A stretch of DNA of 33,377 bases, taken from assembly GCA_001829125.1 (NCBI GenBank), contig MIAN01000190.1:1-33377 (forward strand). The letters run 5' to 3'. This DNA comes from Spirochaetes bacterium GWB1_27_13. GTDB lineage: Bacteria > Spirochaetota > GWE2-31-10 > MWDO01. Below, piece by piece: positions 26,127 to 33,377 of this stretch; within the stretch, counting starts at the first letter, position 1, and every line of letters begins with the position of its first letter. A program made the translations under genes and the position numbers. The notes beneath the pieces are model-generated. The model searched no databases. It was not told the DNA's origin and saw only the letters and a program-made list of their open reading frames with translations.

Positions 26127-26369
26127 ATGGCTGATATTAGAGAAGACCTAAAAAGTATTCTTTTAGAAATCGCTGAGGATGTAGAACCAAATAATGTGAA
26201 TTATGATTCAAACTTTATTACAGACTTATCTTTGGATTCTATGATCTTGTTGGAATTCGGTTCTGAACTTGAATCAAAATATGATATTCAAATTCCAGAA
26301 GAAGAATACCCTAATATGGCAACAATAAATCAGACAGCTGAATTAATTAAAAAATTACAAGTAAAATAA
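26127..26369 (+). CDS. Acyl carrier protein
   Basis: The 80-residue acidic protein has a four-helix ACP pattern with the phosphopantetheine-bearing Ser38 in DLSLDSMILLEF and a third-helix region IPEEEYPNMATINQTAELI. The context DLSLDSM, rather than DLGADSLD, sets it apart from typical housekeeping AcpP and fits a dedicated carrier for the two preceding ketosynthase-type proteins. It lies 22 bp after them with a gaggaga ribosome site and just before a terminator. Confidence 0.92.
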   Translation: MADIREDLKSILLEIAEDVEPNNVNYDSNFITDLSLDSMILLEFGSELESKYDIQIPEEEYPNMATINQTAELIKKLQVK

Positions 26370-26410
26370 TTAATTTTTTTTTAATAACAAACAACAGTTT
26401 TGTCTATTAT

Positions 26411-26437
26411 TAACAAGAGGCTTTATGCCTCTTGTTA
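26411..26437 (+). terminator. Intrinsic terminator after the acyl carrier protein
   Basis: An 11-bp perfect stem (taacaagaggc / gcctcttgtta) with a 5-nt loop is followed by a T-rich stretch (atttaattttt). It would end the three-gene ketosynthase transcript or attenuate read-through into the radical SAM gene 42 bp downstream. Confidence 0.8.
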
Positions 26438-26478
26438 TTTAATTTTTATTCTTTAATAACACTTAAAACAGGAAATTT

Positions 26479-27840
26479 ATGAAAATTAAATTTATTTATC
26501 CTAAATTTGAGAAATTTTTGGAAACATATCCAGAACTTGGTGAATTTCCACAAATTGCTGCTACATGGGCATACACTATGCCACCTGCTATGGGTATCCC
26601 TATTATGGCTGGACTTACTCCAAAAGACATACAATGGCATGTACAAGATCAAAATATAGAAAAAATTAATTTTGATGATGACTCAGATTTGATTGCGATT
26701 AGTTTTTTTACTCCGCAATCAGGTTATGCTTATGAGCTTGGAGATGAGTTTAAAAAACGCGGTAAGACTGTTATTATGGGTGGAATGCACCCTTCTATGA
26801 TACCAGACGATGTTGCACTTCATTGTGACAGTGTTTGCATTGGCGAAGTTGATACAGTGTGGCTTACTATACTCGAAGATTTTAAAAATGGTAAGCTAAA
26901 AAAAGTTTATCAAGCAGAAAAACTTCCAGAGGGGGATGAGATTGCAAGTCCTTTAAATGGAATTTTTGATGTTGAAGATAAATACGACTGGCATGCAAGT
27001 TTACTTTCTGTTACTCGTGGGTGCCCTTTTAACTGCTCATGGTGTAATATTCCAATATATCAGGGATGTAAGACACGATTTAGACCTATGGATAAAGTCG
27101 TTGAAGATATGAGAAAACTTTCTGGTAAAGAATTTTATGTCACAGATGACATGATAATGCTCAAAAGAAAAGAAATAAAAGATTACATGATGGAACTTTC
27201 AGAAAAGGTTAAAGATTTCAATCTAAATATGTTTTTATCATGTTCACCCGCTATGAATACAGACCCAGATTTTTTGGATGCAATAGCAAAAGCTGGAGCT
27301 AAAAGTATGTACACTGTTTTTGCAGCTGACCCTTTTAGTAAAATGTTTTTTGAAAAAAGCCAGAGAATGTGGCAAAAGGCTGTCGATTTAGTAAAAGAAC
27401 TGGAAGATAGAGGGATTAGATTTTTTGCATCTTTTGGTGTAGGATTTGATTTTCAAAAAGAAGACCAATTTGATTATATTTTGGAATTTTGCCAAAAAGC
27501 AAATGTAAAAACGGCTGAGTTTTTTATCGCAACTCCTTTTCCTAACACACCTTTTTGGAAACAGATACAAGAAGAAAATAGATTTATACTTCCAAGAAAC
27601 TGGAAAAAATATAACTGTGCAAATGTTGTCTTTAAACCAAAACACACAACAGAAGATCAGTTAAGAGACGGCTTTGTTTATTTATGGAAAGAATTTTTTA
27701 AAGTAAGAGATCATTCTGTTGCTTTAGAAACATTCCACCAAAAAGCAGAAAATATTTTAAAATCAAAAGAATTTTCTGAAGAAGTTAAAAATATGGTAAG
27801 AAAAGGGCTTGAAAAGTCTGGATATAAGTTTGGTGAGTAA
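26479..27840 (+). CDS. B12-binding-domain-type radical SAM enzyme
   Basis: The 453-residue protein has an N-terminal cobalamin-binding-like Rossmann domain (about 1-140; GGMHPSMIPDD at 101-111). The radical SAM core carries Cys182, Cys186 and Cys189 in TRGCPFNCSWC, which bind the 4Fe-4S cluster. The C-terminal ~130 residues are typical of the BchE-like superfamily. The DxHxxG motif of true base-off cobalamin binders is not evident, so B12 use is uncertain. Such enzymes modify unreactive carbons in lipids, cofactors and natural products. A ribosome site acagga is present. It lies 110 bp after the ACP, past a terminator, in the same direction, so a role on an ACP-derived acyl product is plausible but unproven. 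Confidence 0.85.
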   Translation: MKIKFIYPKFEKFLETYPELGEFPQIAATWAYTMPPAMGIPIMAGLTPKDIQWHVQDQNIEKINFDDDSDLIAISFFTPQSGYAYELGDEFKKRGKTVIMGGMHPSMIPDDVALHCDSVCIGEVDTVWLTILEDFKNGKLKKVYQAEKLPEGDEIASPLNGIFDVEDKYDWHASLLSVTRGCPFNCSWCNIPIYQGCKTRFRPMDKVVEDMRKLSGKEFYVTDDMIMLKRKEIKDYMMELSEKVKDFNLNMFLSCSPAMNTDPDFLDAIAKAGAKSMYTVFAADPFSKMFFEKSQRMWQKAVDLVKELEDRGIRFFASFGVGFDFQKEDQFDYILEFCQKANVKTAEFFIATPFPNTPFWKQIQEENRFILPRNWKKYNCANVVFKPKHTTEDQLRDGFVYLWKEFFKVRDHSVALETFHQKAENILKSKEFSEEVKNMVRKGLEKSGYKFGE

Positions 27841-28275
27841 AATAACATATTAATATTCCAAAAATGCGCCAATAATGTATAAAAATTGGACATTTTTCCT
27901 ATTCTATGGAAACAAAAGAAAATTATCCTTTTAATTTTAGAGGGAAATGTCACCTTGAAGTTCACGAAGAATTGAAAAAAAAATCAATAAAATAGATGAT
28001 TTTTTAATTTATTGTAGTTTTTAATCAGAATTCTCTTTTTAATTGTATTTTCTTCGTGTTCTTCGTGGTTTTAACTAATATTAGTTATCCTAAAACCAGT
28101 TAATAGTTGGTATAAACCACTTAAATTCTAATCCAACATTCACTTTACTAAATAATTTTTATTTTTTCGTTGTGATATGATGTATATTTATATAAATTAT
28201 ATTATAAGTGTATAAAAAAACATACAAAAAAGACAAAAATAATTAAATTTTATGCCAAATTTATCGAAAATATAG
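27841..28275. other. Non-coding interval with cacgaagaa/ttcttcgtg inverted repeats
   Basis: Nothing coding is supported here. The 9-mer cacgaagaa at 27963-27971 recurs inverted at 28050-28058 (ttcttcgtg), followed at once by a second direct cttcgtg. The spacing of about 80 bp recalls a decayed small non-autonomous element, but no flanking duplication was found. Confidence 0.4.
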
Positions 28276-28291
28276 TGGCACAATAATTGCT
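28276..28291 (+). promoter_or_regulatory. Sigma-54 (RpoN) promoter of the 90-residue unknown gene
   Basis: TGGCACAATAATTGCT matches TGGCAC-N5-TTGCW exactly, with 10 bp between GG and GC. Transcription should start near 28302, and the start codon is at 28325. The similarity to the amtB site suggests co-regulation. Confidence 0.85.
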
Positions 28292-28324
28292 TATACATTG
28301 ATAGAACATCTTGAGGAGGTTGTT

Positions 28325-28597
28325 ATGACAATAGAAAAAAGGATTAAAATCATAGGTTTTTTGGAAACAACTTTCATCAACGAAGCGGTAGAAGCTATGG
28401 AAAGAAAAAATGGGAGAAGATTATCCAACGAAGAAAAATTAGAAATACAATCTAATTGGTATAAATATTCTTCTTCTTTTACGAGAATGTGGCTTAATTA
28501 CTTAACAGATGAGAAGTTGCTTACTGTTTTATCAAAGAAACTTAGTTTAGAAAAGAATTTAAGAACATTTAATGAACTTTTTGGAAACAAACTTTAA
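28325..28597 (+). CDS. Small protein of unknown function under sigma-54 control
   Basis: The track ORF starts at a TTG (28298) that lies upstream of the likely transcription start. The ATG at 28325 follows a strong gaggaggt at normal spacing, so the protein is 90 residues (MTIEKRIKIIGFLE...). It is soluble, probably all-helical and charged, with a central aromatic patch (SNWYKYSSSFTRMWLNYL). I recognise no family. The sigma-54 promoter directly upstream and the double terminator downstream make it a single-gene unit. Because the other sigma-54 promoter in the window drives amtB-glnK, a role in nitrogen or amino-acid stress is the simplest guess. Confidence 0.8.
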   Translation: MTIEKRIKIIGFLETTFINEAVEAMERKNGRRLSNEEKLEIQSNWYKYSSSFTRMWLNYLTDEKLLTVLSKKLSLEKNLRTFNELFGNKL

Positions 28598-28647
28598 AAT
28601 AGTTATATATTAAATAAAAAACTATAACATAATTTTTTAACAAAAAA

Positions 28648-28672
28648 AGGCGGGAAATATAAAACCCCGTCT
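28648..28672 (+). terminator. Intrinsic terminator after the small sigma-54-controlled gene
   Basis: aggcggg pairs with cccgtct (one G-U), followed by attttttt on the + strand. Confidence 0.75.
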
Positions 28673-28689
28673 ATTTTTTTGTGTCTATT

Positions 28690-28729
28690 AAAAAATATAA
28701 GAAACGGGTGCCCGTTCCTTATATTTTTT
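28690..28729. terminator. Bidirectional terminator between the small gene and pyrG
   Basis: A stem of about 19 bp (aaaaaatataagaaacggg against cccgttccttatatttttt, one mismatch) has a 2-base apex and T-runs on both strands. It lies 31 bp from the pyrG stop codon, so it serves pyrG (-) and backs up the preceding terminator (+). Confidence 0.8.
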
Positions 28730-28759
28730 TCAAATTATTATTATTAATTAAAAAGTCAT

Positions 28760-30364
28760 TTATTGGTTTTTCACCGCAGCTTTTATAAATTCTTTAAAAA
28801 GAGGATGTGGACTAAATGGTTTTGATTTAAATTCTGGATGAAATTGAACGCCAACTCCAAAAGGATGATTATTCCATTCAACAGACTCTACTAAACTGCC
28901 GTCATCTGTTGTTGCAGAAATAACAAGCCCTTTATCTATAAAATTTTCTTTGTACAAGTTGTTAAATTCGTATCTATGTCTATGTCTTTCAGAAATTTTT
29001 TCTTTTTGGTAAGCATCAAACATTCGTGTATCTTTCAATACAATAGAATCGTTTGCCCCAAGTCTCATTGTTCCGCCTTTTTTATCAACGCCTTCTTGTT
29101 CTTCTAATAGACTAATCACAGGATAAGCAGTTTTTGTTTCAAATTCTGTCGAATTAGCACCTTTAAAGCCTAAGATATTTCTTGCGTATTCGATTACCAT
29201 TATTTGCATACCAAGACATATTCCAAAATAAGGAATTTTATTTTCTCTTGCATATTTTGCTGTTAGAATTTTACCTTGTATTCCTCTGTCACCAAATCCA
29301 CCTGGTATTAAAACACCGTCAACGCCTTCAAGGTTTGCTTTAATGTTTTCTTCAGTCATATCATCGCTTAAAATTCTTTTAATATGAAGTTTTGCATTAT
29401 TGGCTATACTTGCATGATGAAGAGCTTCATAAATTGATTTGTAAGCATCCTGTAAATCAATGTATTTACCAACAACAGCAATTCTAATTTCGTGTTGTGG
29501 ATTTTTGATGTTATGTATTAAATCTTCCCAAATAGAAATATCAACTTTAGTTTGAGTAAGTCTAAGTTTTTTTAGTATTACATCAGTAAGTTTTCGTTCT
29601 TCATAAAGTAGAGGCACTTCATAAATAGAATGTTTTATATTAACAGCATCCACAACAGCTTCTTCTTCAACATTTGTAAATAAAGAAACTTTCTTTTTCA
29701 TAGAAGTATTCATTTCACCATCTATTCTACAAAGAAGAATATCAGGTTGAATCCCGATTTCTCTTAACTTCTGAACACTATGTTGAGTTGGTTTTGTTTT
29801 AAACTCGCCAGCAGCTTTAATTTTTGGAATTAATGTTAGATGAACATAAAGCACATTGTCTTTACCAGCATCATGAATAAATTGTCTTGCAGCTTCCAAA
29901 AAAGGAACTGATTCAATGTCTCCAACTGTACCGCCAATTTCGATTATTAATACATCTGTATCTTTATCAATAGATTGTTTAATTCGTCTCTTTATTTCGT
30001 CTGTTATATGAGGGATTACTTGTACACATCTACCAAGGTAATCGCCTTTTCTTTCTCTTTTAATTACTTCGTTATATACTTGACCTGTTGTAATCGAATT
30101 ATTTTTTGTTAAAAGTGTATTTGTGAATCTTTCGTAATTACCTAAATCTAAGTCTGTCTCAGCCCCATCGTCTGTTACGAAAACTTCTCCATGTTGATAC
30201 GGACTCATAGTGCCAGCGTCAACATTTATATAAGGGTCAATTTTTGTCATCGAAATCTTAAAACCCCTTGATTCGAGTAATGCCCCTATTGATGATGATG
30301 CTATACCCTTACCTAAAGAAGAACATACTCCACCTGTAACAAAAATATACTTTACAACTTTCAT
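28760..30364 (-). CDS. pyrG: CTP synthase
   Basis: PyrG aminates UTP to CTP with glutamine. The 534-residue enzyme has the synthase domain with the ATP site GGVCSSLGKGIASSS (from 11) and the conserved IDPYINVDAGTMSPYQHGE, followed by a class I glutamine amidotransferase domain. The triad is present: Cys383 in FGICLGMQ, His509 and Glu511 in QFHPEF. Length and motifs are those of the usual family member. It is a single-gene unit with its own promoter and terminator. Confidence 0.97.
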   Translation of the reverse strand: MKVVKYIFVTGGVCSSLGKGIASSSIGALLESRGFKISMTKIDPYINVDAGTMSPYQHGEVFVTDDGAETDLDLGNYERFTNTLLTKNNSITTGQVYNEVIKRERKGDYLGRCVQVIPHITDEIKRRIKQSIDKDTDVLIIEIGGTVGDIESVPFLEAARQFIHDAGKDNVLYVHLTLIPKIKAAGEFKTKPTQHSVQKLREIGIQPDILLCRIDGEMNTSMKKKVSLFTNVEEEAVVDAVNIKHSIYEVPLLYEERKLTDVILKKLRLTQTKVDISIWEDLIHNIKNPQHEIRIAVVGKYIDLQDAYKSIYEALHHASIANNAKLHIKRILSDDMTEENIKANLEGVDGVLIPGGFGDRGIQGKILTAKYARENKIPYFGICLGMQIMVIEYARNILGFKGANSTEFETKTAYPVISLLEEQEGVDKKGGTMRLGANDSIVLKDTRMFDAYQKEKISERHRHRYEFNNLYKENFIDKGLVISATTDDGSLVESVEWNNHPFGVGVQFHPEFKSKPFSPHPLFKEFIKAAVKNQ

Positions 30365-30399
30365 TATAAAATCTCTCTTTCATTAAAAAATCAATTTTT

Positions 30400-30428
30400 A
30401 ATATAACAAAAATTGTTTTTTTTTTCAA
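30400..30428 (-). promoter_or_regulatory. Sigma-70 promoter of pyrG
   Basis: On the minus strand TTGAAA, a 17-bp spacer and TATATT lie about 36 bp upstream of the start codon. The initially transcribed region could not be examined for C-run reiterative control beyond noting that no C-run is present. Confidence 0.6.
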
Positions 30429-30586
30429 TAAAAATATAGGCAAATTTAAGAAAGGAAGAAGGGTAATTCATAATCATTTAATTTTTATTTAATTAAGAAA
30501 AAAAATCGTTATAGTATTTTCTGTTAAAGATAAAATTATACTGACAATCAAAATAATTGCCAGCATAATGAGGAAAATCCGTTGTT

Positions 30587-31402
30587 CTAAAACCTAAATC
30601 TAACACCAAGTCTTGTGTTGCTATTAAAATCTGTATCTAATATTAGCCCCATTTCGTATTGAGCTTGCCATTGTTTAAGATATTTGTTTGCTTTTGCAAA
30701 GAGTCCAAAAGAAACAAAATCCATTATAAGTCCAATAGTTCCCATTGTAGCAAAAAATCCAATCCAAAAATCACTAAAATAATCATAATAGTAATAATTA
30801 TAAGAATACAATATTTTGTATGAAAGAATTGGTATTAAAGAAAGTGCTGAAACACCAAGCATTATACTTCCTGGTACCACAAGCCCTATTCCTGCTCCGT
30901 TAAATCTTTTGTAACTGATATAAAGAGGATGAAGTTTTGGGTCATCAAAATCAAAATATTTTTTCTTTTCTTCTTTTTTGGTATAATTTTTATCTTTATT
31001 ATCTTGAATATTTTCTTCTTTGTCTGCAATTTCTTCATCATCATCTTCTTCTATACTTTTAGCTTTTAGACTATCTTTGTCTTTTTCTTCTTTATTTAAA
31101 GTAATAATTTTTTCTTTAATTTCTTTAGAATCATTTTCTAATTGATCTTCAATGTTGTCTTTAGTTTTAATTTCTTTTTTTATATTCATATCTTCTTTTA
31201 ATTGATCTTCTGTCAAATAAATTTTTTTTATTTTTTCTTTTGAAATTGTCAAAACACCAAGACTTGATTTAATTATAATATTATCTTCTTCTGAAGATAT
31301 AATAGCGCCTCTAATTATATCACCATTCTCTAAAACAAAAATTTCTCCAAATGATAGGTATGATACCAACATTGTAATTACAATAAAAATATATTTTCTC
31401 AT
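30587..31402 (-). CDS. Membrane/envelope protein with N-terminal Sm-like segment and long charged linker
   Basis: The protein has a signal peptide (about 1-18, MRKYIFIVITMLVSYLSFGE). A small beta-barrel-like segment follows (VLENGDIIRGAIISSEEDNIIIKSSLG..TISKEKIKKIYL), a pattern seen in many exported spirochaetal-type proteins of unknown role. Residues about 75-150 are a highly charged Lys/Glu/Asp linker of low complexity. Two membrane helices lie at about 170-195 and 212-235, with a tyrosine-rich loop (YNYYYYDYFSDF) between them. The C-terminus ends LGVRFRF, reminiscent of an outer-membrane strand with terminal Phe, though the helices argue for the inner membrane. No family is recognised. The gene is monocistronic with a clear promoter. 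Confidence 0.75.
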   Translation of the reverse strand: MRKYIFIVITMLVSYLSFGEIFVLENGDIIRGAIISSEEDNIIIKSSLGVLTISKEKIKKIYLTEDQLKEDMNIKKEIKTKDNIEDQLENDSKEIKEKIITLNKEEKDKDSLKAKSIEEDDDEEIADKEENIQDNKDKNYTKKEEKKKYFDFDDPKLHPLYISYKRFNGAGIGLVVPGSIMLGVSALSLIPILSYKILYSYNYYYYDYFSDFWIGFFATMGTIGLIMDFVSFGLFAKANKYLKQWQAQYEMGLILDTDFNSNTRLGVRFRF

Positions 31403-31439
31403 AAAAACCTCCGCTTATATTGTTTATTTTTATATGTAT

Positions 31440-31468
31440 ATAGTAGCAACAAAAATATTTTTTTTCAA
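31440..31468 (-). promoter_or_regulatory. Sigma-70 promoter of the Sm-like membrane protein gene
   Basis: On the minus strand TTGAAA, 17 bp and TACTAT end 37 bp before the start codon; a gcggagg ribosome site lies between. Confidence 0.6.
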
Positions 31469-31728
31469 TGTATAAATTTATCGGATAGCCAAAAAATTTT
31501 TGCATATTTAAAATTACATAATCCCTATAAAAATATATACTTAAAAACTTCTAAAAGGTCAATAAATAATAAAATTGACATTACTTGTAATTTAATTTCT
31601 AAACTAAACTTTAGAATAAATTAACCCTCTTATATACTATTAGATACATAAAATTATAAAAGGGTTTAAATTTTTTAAAAAAAATATCAAACAAAAACTA
31701 AGGGATTACAAAAATACAAAATAATATC

Positions 31729-31757
31729 TTGTATAAATTCTTGATAAATTATATAAT
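31729..31757 (+). promoter_or_regulatory. Sigma-70 promoter of the membrane protein / phosphatase-like pair
   Basis: TTGTAT, a 17-bp spacer and TATAAT lie about 55 bp upstream of the TTG start codon at 31813. Confidence 0.6.
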
Positions 31758-31812
31758 TAAATAACTCGAATTTCCATAGAAATTTTGTAGCAAAGACTTC
31801 TGGAGGAAAACT

Positions 31813-32457
31813 TTGGATAAAAATATAACAAAAGAATTTGTTTTTTCTTTAAAAATAATATTAATAGGCATTTTTTTTTGGGTTATAAAAGTTAAATACT
31901 TTACTTTTTTTTGGCTTCCAGAATTTCATTTGTTGAATGTTTTTGGTTTTGAAATAATTGGAACTATTTTGATAATAATTGGCATTACTATAATCCATAG
32001 AGTTTATCCATTTGCTTATTCATTTTTTGCAATTGGTTTAGTTTATGTTATCCTTATAATTAATATACTCGATTTTGTTCTTTTTAGATTTAGAATTTAT
32101 AGAGATATTCAACAATATACTCCTTTTATTATGTCTATAATGCTCGTTTTGATTGCAAAATTACTTGAAAGTGGACTTAAATATTTTGGTAATAAAGAGT
32201 TATCAAGAAAATGGAAATATCTTGCAATAATTTTGTTTTCTGGTTTTTCTATGCCTTTTTATATTTATACATCTTTAAATATTTGTGGATTTATTACTTA
32301 TGAAGGTTTTCAAATAACTACAAAAATAATTTTAATTTTCTTACCTATAATTTTAAGTTTGACTTTTTTCTTTATTTTTTATCTTGTTATACTAATACAA
32401 TCTTTTAATTTTTTGGCAAAAGTTCAAAAACAAAATAATGAACAGATTAAAATTTGA
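31813..32457 (+). CDS. Polytopic membrane protein of unknown function (TTG start)
   Basis: The 214-residue protein has about six hydrophobic helices and no recognised motif. The start is a TTG, supported by ggagg six bases upstream and by the lack of any nearby ATG before the first helix. The N-terminus is MDKNITKEFVF. It is rich in Ile and Phe, as expected for a membrane protein at this base composition. Its stop overlaps the start of the next gene (TGATG), so the two are translationally coupled and probably work together. It does not show cobalamin synthase motifs, despite the phosphatase next door being CobC-like in type. Confidence 0.75.
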   Translation: MDKNITKEFVFSLKIILIGIFFWVIKVKYFTFFWLPEFHLLNVFGFEIIGTILIIIGITIIHRVYPFAYSFFAIGLVYVILIINILDFVLFRFRIYRDIQQYTPFIMSIMLVLIAKLLESGLKYFGNKELSRKWKYLAIILFSGFSMPFYIYTSLNICGFITYEGFQITTKIILIFLPIILSLTFFFIFYLVILIQSFNFLAKVQKQNNEQIKI

Positions 32458-33041
32458 TGGGTAAAATCTTTTTATTTAGACATGGACAAACTATTTCTAA
32501 TAAAGAAAAAAAATTTTGTGGCATAACCGAAACACCTCTCATTTATTCAGAATACAAAGAATTTCCAACTGTTGATACTCTTTTTTGCTCAACGCTTTCA
32601 AGATGTTTTTATTACACACAATTTGTAAATTATAAACAAATATTTACTTCATCAGATTTAAAAGAAATAAATTTTGGTCTATGGGAAGGCAAAAGTTTTT
32701 ATGAAATAGAAAAAGAAAACCCTGTTTTAGCAAAAAAATATCTTTTGGAGTACAAAGATTTTTGTTTTCCAAAAGGCGAAAGTTTTTTTACATTTAAAGA
32801 AAGAATAAATAATTTTTATAGAAAAAATATCATTCCACAAATAGAAAATCAAAAAGATATTCTAATTATAAGCTCAGAAGGTGTAATAAAAACTCTTTTA
32901 ATCTTATTTCTAAATATAAACAGCAATTTTTTTTGGAATGTAAAAATTTCAAACAGTTCTTTTTGTATTTTAGAATATTTTACTTTGGGAAAAAAAATAA
33001 ATTTTTGCCTTACTGGATTAAATTTAAAAACATTGTCGTAA
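32457..33041 (+). CDS. Histidine-phosphatase-family protein (phosphoglycerate mutase/CobC-like), second catalytic His missing
   Basis: I use the ATG at 32457, which overlaps the upstream stop (TGATG), rather than the TTG one codon earlier. The 194-residue protein has the phospho-acceptor motif LFRHGQT (His9), a CSTLSRC segment with the phosphate-binding Arg, and KEINFGLWEGKSF with the acid/base Glu region. It therefore belongs to the branch containing alpha-ribazole phosphatase and cofactor-dependent mutases. The second catalytic His, normally in a SHGG motif, is Ser140 (IISSEGVIK). Activity is probably lost or much reduced. It could be a binding protein, or the alignment here could be locally shifted. 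Confidence 0.8.
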   Translation: MGKIFLFRHGQTISNKEKKFCGITETPLIYSEYKEFPTVDTLFCSTLSRCFYYTQFVNYKQIFTSSDLKEINFGLWEGKSFYEIEKENPVLAKKYLLEYKDFCFPKGESFFTFKERINNFYRKNIIPQIENQKDILIISSEGVIKTLLILFLNINSNFFWNVKISNSSFCILEYFTLGKKINFCLTGLNLKTLS

Positions 33042-33377
33042 ATTTTTTGGGGAATGATTTAGTAAATCACAACATTATTTTAACCAATCCAATACTTTGA
33101 TTTTAGTATCATCGAAAAGTATTTCATCTAAAGCATCATTAATTTTTTATTTATTAAAAAATTTTATTTTAAGAGAATTTTTTAAATAATTTGTTGATTT
33201 TACAATATTTAGTTTTATAATATACTCAGAATGTTTTAAATTAAACAACATAGGATGATAATTAAAAAGTTTTTACTTTGTCAAAAATTACAAAGCTTAA
33301 TTGCTTACATATTTAATATGTGGCTTGCATTCGCTTGACGGGTGAATCTACAACAATCTTATTAATCCGTGTTATAT
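33042..33377. other. Non-coding right end of window
   Basis: No gene is supported. A 23-codon minus-strand frame (33075-33146) encodes a protein-like tail ending VLDWLK but lacks a start and is closed upstream by TAA; it may be a relic. From about 33320 a more GC-rich stretch (ggcttgcattcgcttgacgg) continues to the edge and may belong to a repeat or a feature outside the window. Confidence 0.35.

Larger units (their letters stand above)
31403..31812. other. Divergent promoter region
   Basis: These 410 bases hold two back-to-back sigma-70 promoters, annotated separately, and no supportable ORF. The 61-residue minus-strand ORF here overlaps the gene start in another frame and is ignored. Confidence 0.5.

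Noticed and set aside
28298-28324. TTG start of the 99-residue form of the small gene
   Set aside because: It precedes the expected sigma-54 transcription start and lacks a ribosome site, unlike the ATG at 28325.
33330-33346. Third sigma-54-like site (tggcttgcattcgct)
   Set aside because: Only 9 bp separate GG and GC and the TTGC box is absent.
33301-33377. tRNA at the right edge
   Set aside because: The GC-richer stretch cannot be folded into a cloverleaf and lacks a recognisable T-loop.

Overview
The window is AT-rich, densely coded DNA from a bacterium that can grow without oxygen: it has a class III ribonucleotide reductase and no aerobic one in view. The mix of short HrpA-type helicase, lipoproteins with relaxed lipoboxes, HAMP-SpoIIE phosphatase, CheW with a chemoreceptor, and sigma-54-controlled ammonium uptake suggests a low-GC spirochaete. 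That assignment is a judgement from gene content and was not tested. No rRNA, tRNA, CRISPR array, transposase or phage gene was seen.

Layout. (1) 1-5.0 kb, + strand: the C-terminal part of a glycogen-debranching-type glucosidase, a membrane-bound HAMP/PP2C (SpoIIE-type) phosphatase, and a CrtI-like FAD oxidoreductase. (2) 5.0-8.4 kb, - strand: an nrdR-nrdD operon with a near-ideal sigma-70 promoter, two NrdR boxes and a strong terminator. The NrdD polypeptide stops after its zinc-site region. The glycyl-radical motif is on the next ORF, in the same frame after a single TAA, fused to a thioredoxin-like domain. (3) 8.9-14.5 kb, - strand: a four-gene operon of lipoprotein, secreted protein, HrpA-type helicase and RluA-type pseudouridine synthase. 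(4) 14.6-18.7 kb, - strand: a PAS-GAF-PAS protein with no output domain, then gcvH with a CoA-disulfide-reductase/rhodanese-like flavoprotein in which both expected catalytic cysteines are absent. (5) 19.1-21.5 kb, + strand: cheW and a methyl-accepting chemotaxis protein. (6) 21.5-23.3 kb, - strand: amtB-glnK behind a sigma-54 promoter. (7) 23.6-27.8 kb, + strand: an active-looking ketosynthase, a second ketosynthase-like protein that has lost its Cys-His-His triad (chain-length-factor-like), an acyl carrier protein, and, after a terminator, a B12-domain-type radical SAM enzyme. (8) 28.3-28.6 kb: a 90-residue protein of unknown function behind a second sigma-54 promoter. (9) 28.7-33.0 kb: pyrG and a membrane protein on the - strand; a membrane protein translationally coupled to a histidine-phosphatase-like protein on the + strand.

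Most noteworthy are the split class III reductase with its glycyl-radical domain on a thioredoxin fusion, the compact KS/KS-like/ACP/radical-SAM locus of unknown product, and the two matched sigma-54 promoters that place a small unknown protein in the same regulon as ammonium transport.
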